64,000 nucleotides of DNA from NCBI GenBank assembly GCA_001643675.2, contig LSRY02000051.1, positions 498,501 to 562,500 on the forward strand, written 5' to 3'. This document shows positions 24,547 to 36,616 of this stretch, piece after piece; the first letter of the stretch is position 1; every line of letters starts with the position of its first letter. The notes under the pieces are model-generated. The model worked only from the letters and a program-made list of their open reading frames with translations, had not been told where the DNA came from and did no database searches. Both the position numbers and the translations under genes were made by a program. Origin of the DNA: Monocercomonoides exilis (taxonomy: Eukaryota > Preaxostyla > Oxymonadida > Polymastigidae).

Positions 24547-25590
24547 ACGAATCATGAAAGCTTTGTTTCACTCAAAACTTTATCAAGCTTTCTCTAATCA
24601 AAAAATAAATTGGGTTTACATATCTGTAAACTTGGTCTTTGAAATGATAACTCAATTATTTGAAACATAATTAGTATTAAAAAAACATACACGTTTTGTT
24701 CGAATTGTTTGATCACAAAAAGTTCATACACAGTGCAAAATTTTTCTTTGAAAATGCTTGAAGTGCAATGTTTAACCACACTTGGTTTTTTTATTCATCA
24801 TGCAATTTCTATCATATTTTTTTTAAAAAAAACTGTAGAATGTGCACAAAATACCTAACAATATTGGTTTTTCTATTACTGCAAGAGGAATTATTCCAAC
24901 AATTTTTATTAAAATATATCTCATCAATAAAAACTCAGTTGATATACTAGACTTTCATTTTCATGTCGAATGAACTTTTTAATAAATTTTTTTTCGTAAT
25001 ATCGGAGAAACTCAAAATCATATTTCTCTGAGATTTCAATTATAATTTTATTAAATAGTCTGTTTTAATGAAAATGATAGTCTTGTTTATTAACTGAGCT
25101 TGTTTTGTTAGGATAAATTTTTAGAAAAATTGTCAGAATTATTCCTCTTGTAGTTGTCGAAAAATCTATCTTCTCCTGTATTTTGTGCACATTCAACATT
25201 TGTTTTGACATTTTGAATTCATCCCTTTTCAAGAAAACAAAATCAACAATTATTGTTGAATTTTTTTTTGCAACACATTTTTTTTAGAAAAAATTTGTTT
25301 ATAAAAAAATTATCAAAAAAATTCACTTAGATGTGGAAATAATTCATTTCGTTATCGTGACCAGAAAAAAACGTTGATGTCAAAAATAATCACAAGCATT
25401 TTCAAAAGTTCTATTTTTTTTCAACTGTCTTTTAGAAAGATTTCATGAATGCAAATGGGTGAGTTATTATCCCGAACGTTGAAAAATCCGGACTTTTTTT
25501 AATAAAAAGTTTATTTTAAAACATTTTTAATTTTTTGTTTTGTTTTTGGTATTTCAGAAAAAATCAGTGATAGAAATTCTTGATTAAAAA
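23797..25590. other. AT-rich intergenic stretch
   Basis: No supported gene. Open frames are short and low in complexity. A 34-base poly-T run lies at 24511-24544. Confidence 0.55.
24511..24544. repeat. Poly-T run of 34 bases
   Basis: An uninterrupted T run. On the minus strand it could be the poly-A tail of a retrocopy, but no retrocopy body was recognised beside it (24545-24800). Confidence 0.9.
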
Positions 25591-25597
25591 GCAATAT

Positions 25598-25700
25598 CCA
25601 ATCCACAATGGGGAGAGATAATGTGGTTAGCTCCTTTGTTTCTGATTTGTGCCTCCCCTGAGGAGATAAGGTCGTTGCAAGGGGGATCATAGGTTGGAAT
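25598..25700. ncRNA. GC-rich foldable island, candidate structured RNA
   Basis: A compact GC-rich block stands out in AT-rich DNA. GGGGAG (25610-25615) can pair with CTCCCC (25653-25658), a CTCC near 25631 can pair with GGAG near 25661, and TCCAA near 25597 with TTGGA near 25692 could close the whole. No ORF spans it. It does not match what I know of tRNA, 5S rRNA or U6 (no A/B boxes, no ACAGAGA). Strand unknown; a small RNA gene is only a possibility. Confidence 0.25.
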
Positions 25701-26183
25701 TAAATCAAAAGAGAAATATATTTTAAGTTATTATTTTTTCACATATTTAAATAATATTTTTCAAAAAATTATTAAAGATTTAATCCAAAACTTTATAACA
25801 TAAACACAATGTTAAACAAAAAAGTATGTGGCTGGTCAATTCTTTGAGAAAAAATGATGACTTTTGAGTGTCGAAGAATGGATAATTGCTCAGAATGCAT
25901 GGTAATCATCATTGTTGATGTCCATATTCGAATCGTTGATGAAATCGATACCAAAGGGTTCTCACATTCTTCAGTTGTCAGAGCATTCTCTGTAGTTGAG
26001 GCAGACAGAGCTGTTTGAAAAGTCGGAAGGCCAGAACAGTTCAATGAAGATGACAAAAATGCAATGGTTTAAGAAGAAAAATAAGAAAGTTTATCAGGAA
26101 CAAGTTTGAATATAAAAGAACAAGAGAATTTGTTTGTTTTCATCTAATTTTTTCTTTAGTTTTAAAAAATAAATATTTTTCTA

Positions 26184-27270
26184 ATGGAATCAGTCCTTAC
26201 TGACAAAAATAGACGTTCAGAAACTGAAGTTGATGAAAACATCAGGAAATCAAATGCACATCCAAATTTGTTTGCAAAAAAGAATTCAGAGCTTATAACC
26301 TCCATGCCAAGAAACGAAGATATCCATCATTTTTCAGTTTTTTACCAAAAAACTCTTCTTGTTTTCTATGAGCTTCTTCAAGTTCTTATCAGTTGACATC
26401 ATTGTTCACACTTTTTGATCTTCAACACTGATGTATTTTAACTTCTTCTATTTGATATCTTTAAAACTCTTGTGATTCACTCTTCAGGAGTTTTAGCCGG
26501 ATTCCGTGAAATTTTGTAAAACATGCCAAATGCCACTTTGGTTGTTGCAGCTGATGCAAATGGATAATTTCTCATAAGCGTTGTGTTGTGTACATGCAAT
26601 TAATTACCAAAGGAAATGCGAGTTCTTCTGAGCGCAGGCATTGATGTTTGGGATAACAACGATAAATGGATAATGGAAAGCATATTTCAAAGATTCGCAG
26701 AAGAGGTTTTCTTAACTGGAATAATCAAAAGAAGGAAAATATTAATGAAAACCTATGAGAGATGTCTTCTTCTTTTAAATTCTCACTCTACTCGGGCTCA
26801 GCCTGACGTATGGCAGAAATTTGCGGATCACAACATTGACGTCGTCACTTTCATTCCTCACAGTTCACACATCACATAACCTTTTGATTGTGGTGTGTTT
26901 GCAGTATTCAAAAAATGCATCAACTCCCTATACTCCGTACCTCCAGATTCTTCCATTTCTCTTCGACGTGAGGCCATCTCCAACGTTCTTTTACAAGCTC
27001 TTCAGACGGCATTTCTTCCAGCAATTGTTGTTTCTTCGTTCAAGAAATCCGATGCGCTTTCGAACGATGTGCATTCAGTTTTATCAACACTTCCGAAGGA
27101 GCCTTCATTGACGCTGAAAAAGAGAACACATAGGTTTGAATTTTTTTTACAAAAATTATAACTTAACAAAATTTTTTTAAAGAATGGAAAAAAGAAAAGA
27201 AAATGAAAGAAGACATGAAAAGAAAAGAAAAGATAAACGAAAACGAAGAAAAAATACTTTTCGCGGCTGA
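26184..27270 (+). mobile_element. pogo/Tigger-like DDE transposase with in-frame TAA codons
   Basis: From 26397 to 27133 one frame carries a DDE_1 (Tc1/mariner, pogo-like) catalytic domain with in-frame TAA at 26439, 26517, 26565, 26601 and 26877 and no TAG or TGA. Recognisable blocks are FNTD (first Asp, nt 26430), a VVAADANG strand, LLLNSHSTRA (nt about 26766-26795, where Asn replaces the usual second Asp) and PHSSHIT-stop-PFDCGVF, where the stop sits at the near-invariant Gln of the family's QP(L/F)D motif. A 49-nt intron (27134-27182) leads to a second exon with a very basic tail ending TGA at 27268-27270. The upstream frame from 26184 is closed by TGA at 26394, so the N-terminal DNA-binding part is missing or spliced. 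No terminal inverted repeats were found. With the second Asp lost it is probably inactive. Confidence 0.65.
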
Positions 27271-28530
27271 AATGTCTAATTAAACAGTTGATTTCACAAA
27301 TCCCTAATTGTGAATGATGATGTTTTGGATGATGAATCAAAGCAGAAAAATTCCAGAAAATGTGTGTTAAAAGAATTTGTAGTTAATATGGCTAATTTTT
27401 TATGAGATCATAAAATTGTTGCATCGTTGATCTTTTATGAGTAATTTTTTTTTTGTTGTATAAAATTTTCATTAAAAAAATGTATTTGAAAATCAAAAGA
27501 GAGATCGTTGTAAGACTTGATAACATGCAACTGATCGATGACATTATAAAAAAAAATTTGAATGAAAAAATGTTATGGTAAATTTGATTATTCAATTATC
27601 TTTTTTCCCCGAAAGTGAATGGATCGGAGAAGATAAGAGAAAATGGACGTTTCATTGAGAATAATGGATATTATTTTTCTCGACAACAAGGTTAGTGACA
27701 GCGGGGAATTGATGATGGAACTAGGCAAGATGATTTTCAAGAAAAGCATCTTGGAAGGAAATGCAGCAATATGTTTATCGAATGAAAATATTAACCTGTT
27801 TGCTTTTTTAATGGTTTTTGTTCTTTTTAAAGATATTACCATCTGTGGCCTTCTCAGAGGCAAGAATCTGATAAATTGTATAAATGGCCATTCCTTTGCT
27901 TTTCTGAGGAGAACATAAGAAGTGAGCTGTGCAGAGAGACAATCAGTAGATAGGAATTGCATATTTTAATATTCGGAAAAGAGAGAGGATAAAAACAAAT
28001 TCGATTTCAAAGTATTTGGTTGAGAATGAAACGGAGAATGTCTTCAATTGAACAGCTTTTAGAAAGAATAAAATTCGGAGATGTTTTTTTCAGAAAAAAA
28101 AATGGATGACAACGTCGAAAGCAGGATATTTATGAGGGAATAAAGGAAGACGGAGAAAGAAGCACTGAGAAACAATGGAAAAGGAGATTGACAGCATCAG
28201 TGATTGGACAATCCTCTGCATTTGCGATAGAAAGGAAAGGTGTGTTCTTTTGAGGAATTTTTCCAATCAATGCAAAACTAATTATTTTTTAAAATTTTTC
28301 AATTTTTTTTTTCATTCCATTCAACAGCATTTTTTTATGTTGAACGTCATTCTTGAAGACAAACCATTTCAATCAGCATTTTTGCGAATTATGTTGTTTC
28401 TTCTCCTTCTCCTTCGATTTCTTTATTCATAGTTTTTTCATTTGACTGATGGAAAAAGACATTCTTCGTATTTGAGAATTTGACCGAAAAGTATTTAAAT
28501 TCTCATGTGGCAACAAAAAAATCTACCTTC
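27271..28530. other. Coding-like islands, unresolved
   Basis: Several short frames on both strands have reasonable composition but no consistent exon chain. The best island is nt 28124-28239 (+), after an AG acceptor, with a KQWKRRLTASVIGQ segment. This is reminiscent of the RLTAS motif of YqaJ-type viral/transposon nucleases, but it is too short to assign. A frame at 27643-27918 (+) was not recognised. Confidence 0.25.
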
Positions 28531-30050
28531 TCTTTCTGCTATTGGCTGTAATGAAATTCGATTCTATGCAACATGTCAGCAATTTCACAATTGAGTTTTG
28601 TTCGCCTTTGTTGTTCAACTTCCTCCAGAAGAGCTCCATCCAACTCACTTCATTTCATTTCTCTTTCAGCTTCTCTTTCTTCTTTCGTTTTTTCTTCATT
28701 CCTGCTTCTGCAAGAGTATTGTTTGCGAAAGCAGTCTTTGTCTTTCATTCTGATCATTCGGCATTTATTTCTTCTTCATCTTCAAATTCTCCTTCATCGA
28801 CTTCTTCTTCTTATCTATCGTCTTCGTATTCAAAATCTTCTTCGTGGCAATCGTCTTCTCCTTTGCAAATATCTTCAACAAATTCAAATGTAGTTTGAAT
28901 TTTAAATACCAATAAATCAGCGTCATTTTCTGTTTATGTCAAGAAGTATTAGACAATCACTCAAAATTAAGCCAATTTTTCTTGAGAAAACACAACGTTG
29001 TTAAGTTGAGTCAATCTGTCCATCATAATAATGGAGATAATGAAATTTTGCTTCAACTGAAATAAACTTATCGAAAACTATTTGTTGACTAACAAACGAT
29101 TCACAATAACATCGTCCTCCTTCAACAAAAACATTTTCGAATTTTTTATAGATTTTTTTTGATTCCCTATTATATTTATCTTCTTCGCCTTCTTCTTCTT
29201 CACCTCCTCCTTCTCCTTCTTCATCATTTTATTCATTTTCTTCTTCTTCAAATCCTTCAACATCTTCTGCATCTTGTCATTTCCCTCCATCTGTGCTATC
29301 TTCAACTTCGTTCCAATTTTCTTCTTTAACTCATTCAATGCCATTTTCGCTCATTTGACATTGGGACAGAGTCTCGATCTTCTGATGTATTTATCACATT
29401 CAATTCTGCAGAGATGTAAAATTAAACTGAAAATTGCTTCATTTCTTTTTCTTCTCAACGTTCAAAAATTAATTGTGACCTCATTTCATTTTTTATTCGC
29501 CATTCTCGTGATGAGAAAAAGCCGTCCAGACGAATTTATTTAATGTCATTTTCATTGGATTCTTCTTCTTCCTCTTCTTCTTCTTCTTCGATGAACAACT
29601 AAAAATAGCCTTTTCATTTCATTCAACTCCCGTAAATTTAGTGCAAAGCGTCATTTTTCATTTCAACTCAGAAAGACGAAAGGAATATTCGTTCAATCAC
29701 AGAATAGCAGCTGAAATAAATGAAAATGAAAGAGATATTATGGTGGGCAAAGAAAAGAAGGGAAACATTCATGAAATAAGAAAAGGAGGATGCCTTTCAC
29801 TCATTTTTCAGGGATGAAGGAGACGCAGATGAAAAGATGATAATTTTGAAACAATTCGAGTTTGGAGGTGAATAACGACGGAGATGACCTTCGAGAGATT
29901 TCTCCATTACAACGTGAATTCTCCTTTGATGTGAGTGAATTTCTTGTGAATGTCTCCGACTGAGCTAACTCTCGCTTGTATTTCTTCATTTTCAGCTTCT
30001 GCTTCTGCTACTTCATCTTCATTTTGCTGATCACTCCTTCAATGAAATAT
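28531..30050. other. GAA/TTC-rich low-complexity region, unresolved
   Basis: Long runs of GAA/TTC-type codons give Ser-rich readings on one strand and Glu-rich readings on the other. On the minus strand near 29460-29590 an acidic run is followed by a more complex segment (SREWRIKNEMRSQ), interrupted by TAA and TGA codons. The Glu-rich reading is more natural for protein, so a degenerate or intron-split minus-strand gene is possible. No family recognised. Confidence 0.3.
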
Positions 30051-30078
30051 CTTTGATGGCCTTCTTTGAATGCTTCAG

Positions 30079-31306
30079 GATGCGCAGCAAAGACGAGCAA
30101 TAGGAGACATCTTAACAATCACAGAAGTGCAAGAGCGAGTAACCTCTTCACATTCCAATTTTTCAGTGCGTTCTCATTCAATTCTCGCACATCAACCAAA
30201 AATCGGGAGGAAACCTAGATGAAATGGAAGTTGATGACGACGAATGCGAAGAAGACGAAAATGACGAAAAAGAAGAGGAGGAGGATGAAGAAGAGGAAGA
30301 GGAAGAGGAAACAAAAGAAGAAAGAGATGATATGGGCTTGAAAAAAGACACACACAACAAAACATTCCCGCATCCAAAAAAGCCAAAGGAACATACAAAA
30401 GCAGTTAAAGAATATAACTGGGAATGAATTATGTGACACATTTGGCGAGCTTGAAAAGTTGCCAGGGTCATTTTGTGAGGAAGAAACTCTGCCTCTTCTG
30501 CCACCTTTGGGAGAACAGAGGGAAGAAGGCGGGGAAGAGAAGAGAGGAGCTACAAAACATCGTCTTCTTGGTTGGAACAATGACATTCGGAATTACATGA
30601 AAAGAGGGAATATGATGAATGAGCATCCTTCTTCTTCTTCTTCTTCTCCTTCTTCGCCATCTTCACCATCATCCGCTTCAAATTCATTGAATATTGGGGG
30701 TCAGCCTCATTTTGAGCATCCAAGCAGCAGTGCTTCTGTTGTGATTCAACAAGAAGAATGCAAACAAATTCCTCTATCATCGTCGTCTTCTTCTTCTTAT
30801 TCTTCTTCTTCATATTTTTCTTCTTATATGATCTCGAATTCGAGTAATTGTGATTGTGATTGCAATTGTTTCTATCTAGCAGCACACAATTTGAGAGTGT
30901 CTCCCACACGTCAATGCTGTCGAAGATTCCCTTTTGGAGCACTTGTGAAGGCTCTGATTGCTCTTGTGTGCAGATGCCTTCTCCGCCTCCGCACTCTTCA
31001 GATGCACTGCCTCTTCCTCCTCTTCATCTTCCTCCTCTTCATCTTCTTCGCTTTAATTTTCCTCAGCATTTTCATCACCATTATGGATATCGTCACTTTC
31101 TCCTCCATCGACGTCATCTTCCTTCGCATCATCTTCTTCAATCACAGTCTGTTTCATGTCTCCATTCGGATGATTATCTTCGTTTGACTCAGCCACACCC
31201 AAATGTTTGCTGTTTGATGAGCAATGTTAATTTTTTGGGAGAGTTGAGAAATGAAAAAGAAAATGGACCAAAAGGAGATGAGAAAGAAAAAGGAGCAGAG
31301 AAATAG
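30079..31306 (+). CDS. Low-complexity acidic/Ser/His-rich protein, frame broken, family not recognised
   Basis: A probable exon begins after an AG at 30078 (DAQQRRAIGDILTITEVQER), then a GT..AG intron (30139-30168) leads into a second exon with a long Asp/Glu run (nt 30224-30325). Near the A6 run at about 30338-30345 the frame shifts; removing one A joins it to a sensible continuation (NELCDTFGELEKLPG, nt 30422-30470) and on to Ser-rich tracts. A second frame change near 30860 leads to a His/Pro/Leu-rich tail ending at 31306 (TAG). Composition and exon borders support a real gene, but function is unknown. The A6 break looks like a homopolymer error or mutation. Confidence 0.4.
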
Positions 31307-31929
31307 CAGAAGGATAATATAATTATGAAGAAGGAAAAGAAGAAGAAGAAGAAGAATATTCAGAGAGGAGGAGAACTTCAGAGAAGAGAAAGGAGAAGGA
31401 GAAAATTGGATTGATGATTGATGATTGGACTGTGAAAGAGGAAAGGGAAAAGCAGAAACGGAAATATTGATTTTATTTCTCCGATGGGTTCTATTTCTCC
31501 GAAATCTTCATCTTCTTCCTTCTTTCTTCTTCCTCGTCTGATTCATCACCAATTTCAACATCAAAAGAAGCAAGATTATCTTCAATGCATTCTTTTCTTC
31601 ATCTTTTTTCTTCTCTTCCTTCTTCCTCCTTCTCATCTTCATCATCGTCATCTGTTTCTTGTTCTTCTTTGCAACATTCTGCATCGCCATCTCATTCATC
31701 CTCTCAAACAATACAGCTTTCCTCTGCCTTCGAGCAATATAACATCTATTTCTCTTCTTCTTCTTCTTTTTCCTGTTGTCTCACCGATATTAGAGGCAAT
31801 GCAAATCGTGTAATTGCTCTTCTGTTGTCTCTTCGTTTCCAACAACCACATGCATTATTTGCAATGTTTGCATTTTGTGTTTGTTTTGTTTTCATTTTGT
31901 GATCGTTTTTGGATGGAATTGGCAGAGCT
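31307..31929. other. TTC-rich low-complexity stretch
   Basis: Dense TTC/CTT codon-like repeats give Ser- or Phe-rich frames on + and Lys-rich frames on -. No frame has complexity beyond the repeat, so no gene is claimed. Confidence 0.4.
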
Positions 31930-32516
31930 GCAGACAATTTGTGAGGAACATTTTGGATGCTGACAGGGGCTCATCTTCATCAAAAGAGCAGAGAATGCAA
32001 ACGGCTGAAGGCAGAGCAGAAGAACAGCAGCTGGCTGTTGCTCCGATCGAGGAAAATGGAAGCGAAGTTTATGTGTCTTCTTTGTTGGCATGGGAAATTA
32101 TTAAAAGAGGAACTGTCTTTCTCTTCCTCGACGACGACCGGAAATTCGCCCGTTTTGGAAGGAATTGGGGCAATCATTTTGTACGAGCATTGAATGAAGA
32201 TGTGTTTGAGGTGAATTCTGTTGAGCTGCTGAATGAAGATATGCGAGCAGAGGGCGAAAGAGAAATTGGAGCCTTTGAGAGTTTCGGAGATGGTGCTGAT
32301 GAATAACAGGAAAAAAAAAATCATCATTCATTGAGTTTTGTGAGCCATGCGATTGATGAGATGCTCGTCGTCGAGGAAGAAGAAGAAGATGATGATGATG
32401 AGGAAAGCTGTTGGAGGGAGAGAAGCCATTTGGTTTGTTCATTGGATGAGGAGCAGCTTCAATGTCAGCAAGGCCAAATCATTGTTTGGTATCTATCAGC
32501 TTGGCGGAGCAGATGA
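31926..32516 (+). CDS. Acidic protein exon(s) with one in-frame TAA, family not recognised
   Basis: After an AG near 31925 one frame runs through a well-mixed sequence (AWEIIKRGTVFLFLDDDRK, nt about 32090-32150). It meets TAA at 32304-32306 and continues in the same frame through an Asp/Glu run (nt 32366-32405) to TGA at 32514-32516. Alternatively, a 99-nt intron from GTGAAT near 32211 to an AACAG acceptor at 32309 would remove the TAA. No domain recognised. Confidence 0.35.
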
Positions 32517-32822
32517 GTCGCTTTCAGCATTGGTTGTGGCAAAAAGGAAGCATCTCTTTTTTGAACGAAAAAAGAAGATTTGTTTGTGGAGATAAAATAA
32601 TGAATGAAAGAAAAGGATTAAAGATGAAGAAAATGCGTTCACTGAAACTAAAGAAAAAATGTTTCGAGTATATTGCTGAACAAATTTGATGTCGATTTGA
32701 GAAGTTTCCACACTTTAATTGAAAATATTTTTCTTTTTTGAGGTTAGTAGTTATCAATTAAAAAATAATCCTTTTGATCATTTTCATATTTCTTCAATAA
32801 TTTTTTTCTCAACAAATTCTTT

Positions 32823-35800
32823 ATGAACATTCTTCCAGAATACACATTATCAAGAAGGGCAAAAGCTCTTTGGGAAGAAACAAAAAGAATTGGTGGAAAT
32901 AATGTTGAAGAACTCCTTATCTACTTTTTTACAAAGCTCAAAGATGCGGAAGATACAATGAAAAGAATAAGGAAAATGCTGAACGGTCTGAAAAATAAAC
33001 ACTTAACATAGTTTTTTTTTCATTGATGATTTGCTGTATATTTTTTTATAATGCCAACTTCACAGAACCGTATTTTACCTTAATTGAAGACTTAGCCATT
33101 GTTTACAATTCTGCTCAGAAGCACACTCAAACGATGCTTTTACAAGCTCTTACCAAATGCTCATCGTTAAAAAGATTAGAAGATTGCGGATTCGATGTTA
33201 CTCAAGGGAAAATAAATCACGCCAAACAAACTTTGAAAAAAAACCTCAACAAAGTTGAAAAGCCACTCGAATCAGTTATTCCTCCAAAAAGAAAAGGTTC
33301 GAACGTATTAACTCTTTCCATTAATTATCATTAAACTCATTTTTTGTTATTCGTTGCAGGATTAAGCGAAATAGAATGGAAGACAGGGAATAAATGGATG
33401 ATGAATCATTCAACAGAATTATCTTCAACTGTTTCAATTCGTAGAAAAAAGAAAAAAGCAACTGACGAAGAAGAATTTTTAGATGAAAATGCTTGGAATG
33501 ATCTCATGATTATTAATACTGAATGCAGCGATCTTAATCCGAAACAACAACAGAACGAAAAAGTGATTTCTTCCATCAACAAGAAATGTGAAATCACATA
33601 TCTTGCTGAAGTTTCCAACAAATCAGAAAGAGATCATCTATGTAGTTGCTCAAATGAAAACATATTTTCAGATGGCTGGAGGAGGTTTGACGAAAAGAAA
33701 AAACTGGGATATTCAACAGTAAAACTTGAAAGGAATTCTTCTCTTAAAAATGATGGATTGTCAATGAACTTATCTAATTCCCTTCTTCCTTATGATTCAT
33801 TTCCTTCGGATTGTAAATGCTCAATCGATTACCAAAGCGATGGAGATGCAAATGTGATGACATACTCGGAAGTGTTCCAATCTCCTCCGCTTTTTCCTAA
33901 AGATTTATTTACATATAACTTCTCAATAAATTCTTTTATGAACAAAAAGTCCGTTTGTTTGAGCCGAGAGGATATATCTGGTGAATTGAAAGAACAAAAT
34001 TCAAATGAATCAAACAATATCCATCCGCAAGAAACTGACTTTGAATTCGAAACAACAAGTGTTTTCAGCAATTGCGATAAGAAATATCAACGATTTCTGT
34101 TTGATAAATCCAACTTCGATCAAGATGTTTTAACCAGTCAAACACTCTTTTATTCCTCTTCATCTTTCCCAACTGACTTCAATAAATCAGTTTTTTCTTC
34201 AAAAGATAACATTTATCACTCATTATCCTCAAAGGAATTGCTTAATAATTCAGTATTTGATGACTTTTGCATTAAAAGGGATAATCAAATCCATGGAAAC
34301 AACATCAACCACCACCATTTTGGACTTCCTAATTTAGGCAACACCTGTTACATAGCTTCAATTCTTCAATGTGTCGCATCTTCAATTCAGTTTCATCCAC
34401 TTCAATATCATGAAAACAAAATGGATAATTTATCATCATCGTTGGCGAGAATTTGTAACAATCTAAATGATCACGACTCAATTCCTGATCAGTGGAATAA
34501 TGACACAATTGATAAATGGGATCAACACTGCAATTATGGTCATCGTGAACAACAAAATGCAGTTGAAGCATTTCAAAAGTTCGAAGCATTATTTGTTTTC
34601 AATGGATTATGTGACGAAAACCATTTTAAACCAAAAATATCTCGATTCACTCAGTGTTCAAAATGCAACCATATTAGTGAGGTCCAAGAAAAAAGATCTT
34701 CAACATTCTTCATCAACGGTGGATCAATCTTGAATGGCTTGAAAAGAGAACTCACCAGAGAGAACTTGTCAGAAAACAATTTGTACCAATGTCCTATTTG
34801 CAATTCTTTATGTCCATCAAGTCGTTGGGCCAGATTTACTCTGTTTCCAAAAGTTTTGGCATTATCCCACATTTGCACTCATCCAACAACGGCAGTTCCT
34901 CCAGAATTAGTTACATTCAAATACAATTCGGAAAAAGACAAACTCAACTTTTTTGTGAAAAACAGTTATATGGAAAACAAATTGCATTTTTCTAATCAGG
35001 ATGCTTTGATAAAATACTTTCTTGTGGGGCAAGTATTATATAAAAAAACCGGAGTGAACTCAGGTCATTATATAGCAATAGTTCGGAAAAATACCAATGG
35101 TCAAAAGAATTGGATAATTTGCAACGATTCTTCTGTTGTTCATATTTCTGATGAAAACTTCTACAATTCTTGGCTAGTCGTTGCGAAATCTGGATATATG
35201 CCAGCCATGACGTTCTTTGCGAAAGAAAATTATAACAATTTTTGTATTTCAATTTTGAAGGGAGGAACAGACAAGCCTGGCACCCAGAAGAAGAAAAGTT
35301 CGTCTATATCTCTTATTGAACTTAAAGGAGCAATTCAGAGAGCAAAATATGATTTTGCATTTTCATTTCAATCAACTTTGAAACCGCTTCATCATTATTC
35401 AAAATCACATCACAATCCACTTCCAATATTCTCACCGAACGAAAAACGCTTGATATTTGCTCCAAAAACGAAACTGTGGGAAAACTTCACAAAGGAAACA
35501 AACATCAACATCTCTTTTTCACACTTTTATAGATTGACAATTCAATTTCAAAAAGCCAAAAGACGAACAGATCTTTGCGGGCTATGTCAAAAATTGGAAC
35601 AGTTGGAAAAGAAAAAAGCTGCGTTACCTGAGGGAAAATATTTCAACACAGAGCAGTCAAAAACTTTGAATTTACTTAAACATCACAAACAAATGGCTGG
35701 ATGGCAAAGAGTGCATTTTCGGAATACTGTGGAAAGTCTTTCGGACAATGAGGTCATATGCCTGTTTGATTTTAAAGAAAAGTGGAAGCTTCCGATTCGA

Positions 35801-36616
35801 AGAAATCAACTGCAGCAAGAATTTTATGATTACAAGCAGATTTCTCATTTTTCGGTTATTACTCTTCAAAAGAACCATTCAGACCTTTATAAAAAAACGT
35901 TTAATTTTCTTTCAAATTGCATGAACAACGATTATCGCTATGTCATTGAATGCATAGAATCTGTATTGAAAAGATCTATTTTCGGTAAGGCAACATCATT
36001 TAAATTTTTCTGCGATGCTGGGTCGCATAATAGAAATCGGTTCATTTTGCATTTCATATTATCAAACAAAACAAAGTTATTCAAGAACAAACGTTGCGAG
36101 CTCAACTTCTTTGTTGAGCATCACGGAAAAAATTTGTGCGACAGTGAGTTTGGCGTGTATGTTAAGGCAATAAACAACAATATTTCCTCAGAAACAATAA
36201 CAACATTGCAAGATCTTCTGTTATTCTTTAACAATATTATAAAAACAAATCAATCATTTTCATCTTCTAACAATGAAAAAACTTCAAATTGTGAATTTCA
36301 TCAAAGATTTTTTGAGGAATATCAACCTTCAGAAAAAAAATATTGGTCAGCTTTGAATGTCCAAAGAATGAAGGATTTTTTGTATTTCGAACGCAGTGGA
36401 ACTTTGATCAGTGGATCGGCAGTAGGATTCGAACCACAGCGCTCTCTTGTTCCTCTGGATGTGACAGAATCAAAGCTTTTTGTTCAACAAGAAAGAAAAA
36501 CTTTCAATTCAAAGTCAATTGACAGCAATACTCTTTTTATTTCGCAACAATCACAGAATATTATTGAGCGAAGGCTTGCTCTCTTCAGAAATGAAACTTT
36601 TTCAAAGCTTTTTTGA
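32823..36616 (+). CDS. Ubiquitin-specific protease domain embedded in a transposase-like protein
   Basis: Three exons (32823-32985, 33066-33296, 33360-36616) join in phase to about 1216 residues with stop TGA. The N-terminal part (residues about 1-130) resembles the leading helical region seen in DDE proteins of large transposons (YNSAQKHTQTMLLQALTKC). The middle holds a USP (C19) peptidase: Cys box GLPNLGNTCYIASILQC with Cys about 461, a CxxC..CxxC zinc pair (nt about 34660 and 34795), the His box GVNSGHYIAIV with His about 701, and Asn/Asp at 720-721. The QQDA motif reads QQNA. The last third has RNase H-like transposase marks: an FDF strand (Asp about 935), FFCDAGSHNRNRF (Asp about 1017) and HGKNLCDSEFG (Asp about 1059). 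USPs remove ubiquitin. The combination is unusual; domestication or a TE-carried protease are both possible. No terminal repeats were found. Confidence 0.7.

Noticed and set aside
24386-24670. Lys-rich or Phe-rich ORFs across the poly-T run
   Set aside because: They exist only because a homopolymer encodes Lys or Phe in every frame.
27643-27962. Overlapping ORFs on both strands, one faintly like a leucine-rich repeat
   Set aside because: The match is a few residues, both strands look equally plausible, and no repeat periodicity follows.
31484-31902. Ser-rich plus-strand and Lys-rich minus-strand ORFs as genes
   Set aside because: The composition comes from TTC/GAA repeats; no start, splice or domain evidence.
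36421-36440. A T-arm-like word (reverse complement GGTTCGAATCC) suggesting a minus-strand tRNA
   Set aside because: The flanking stem does not pair, no A box or acceptor stem is present at the right distance, and the protein frame runs through it.
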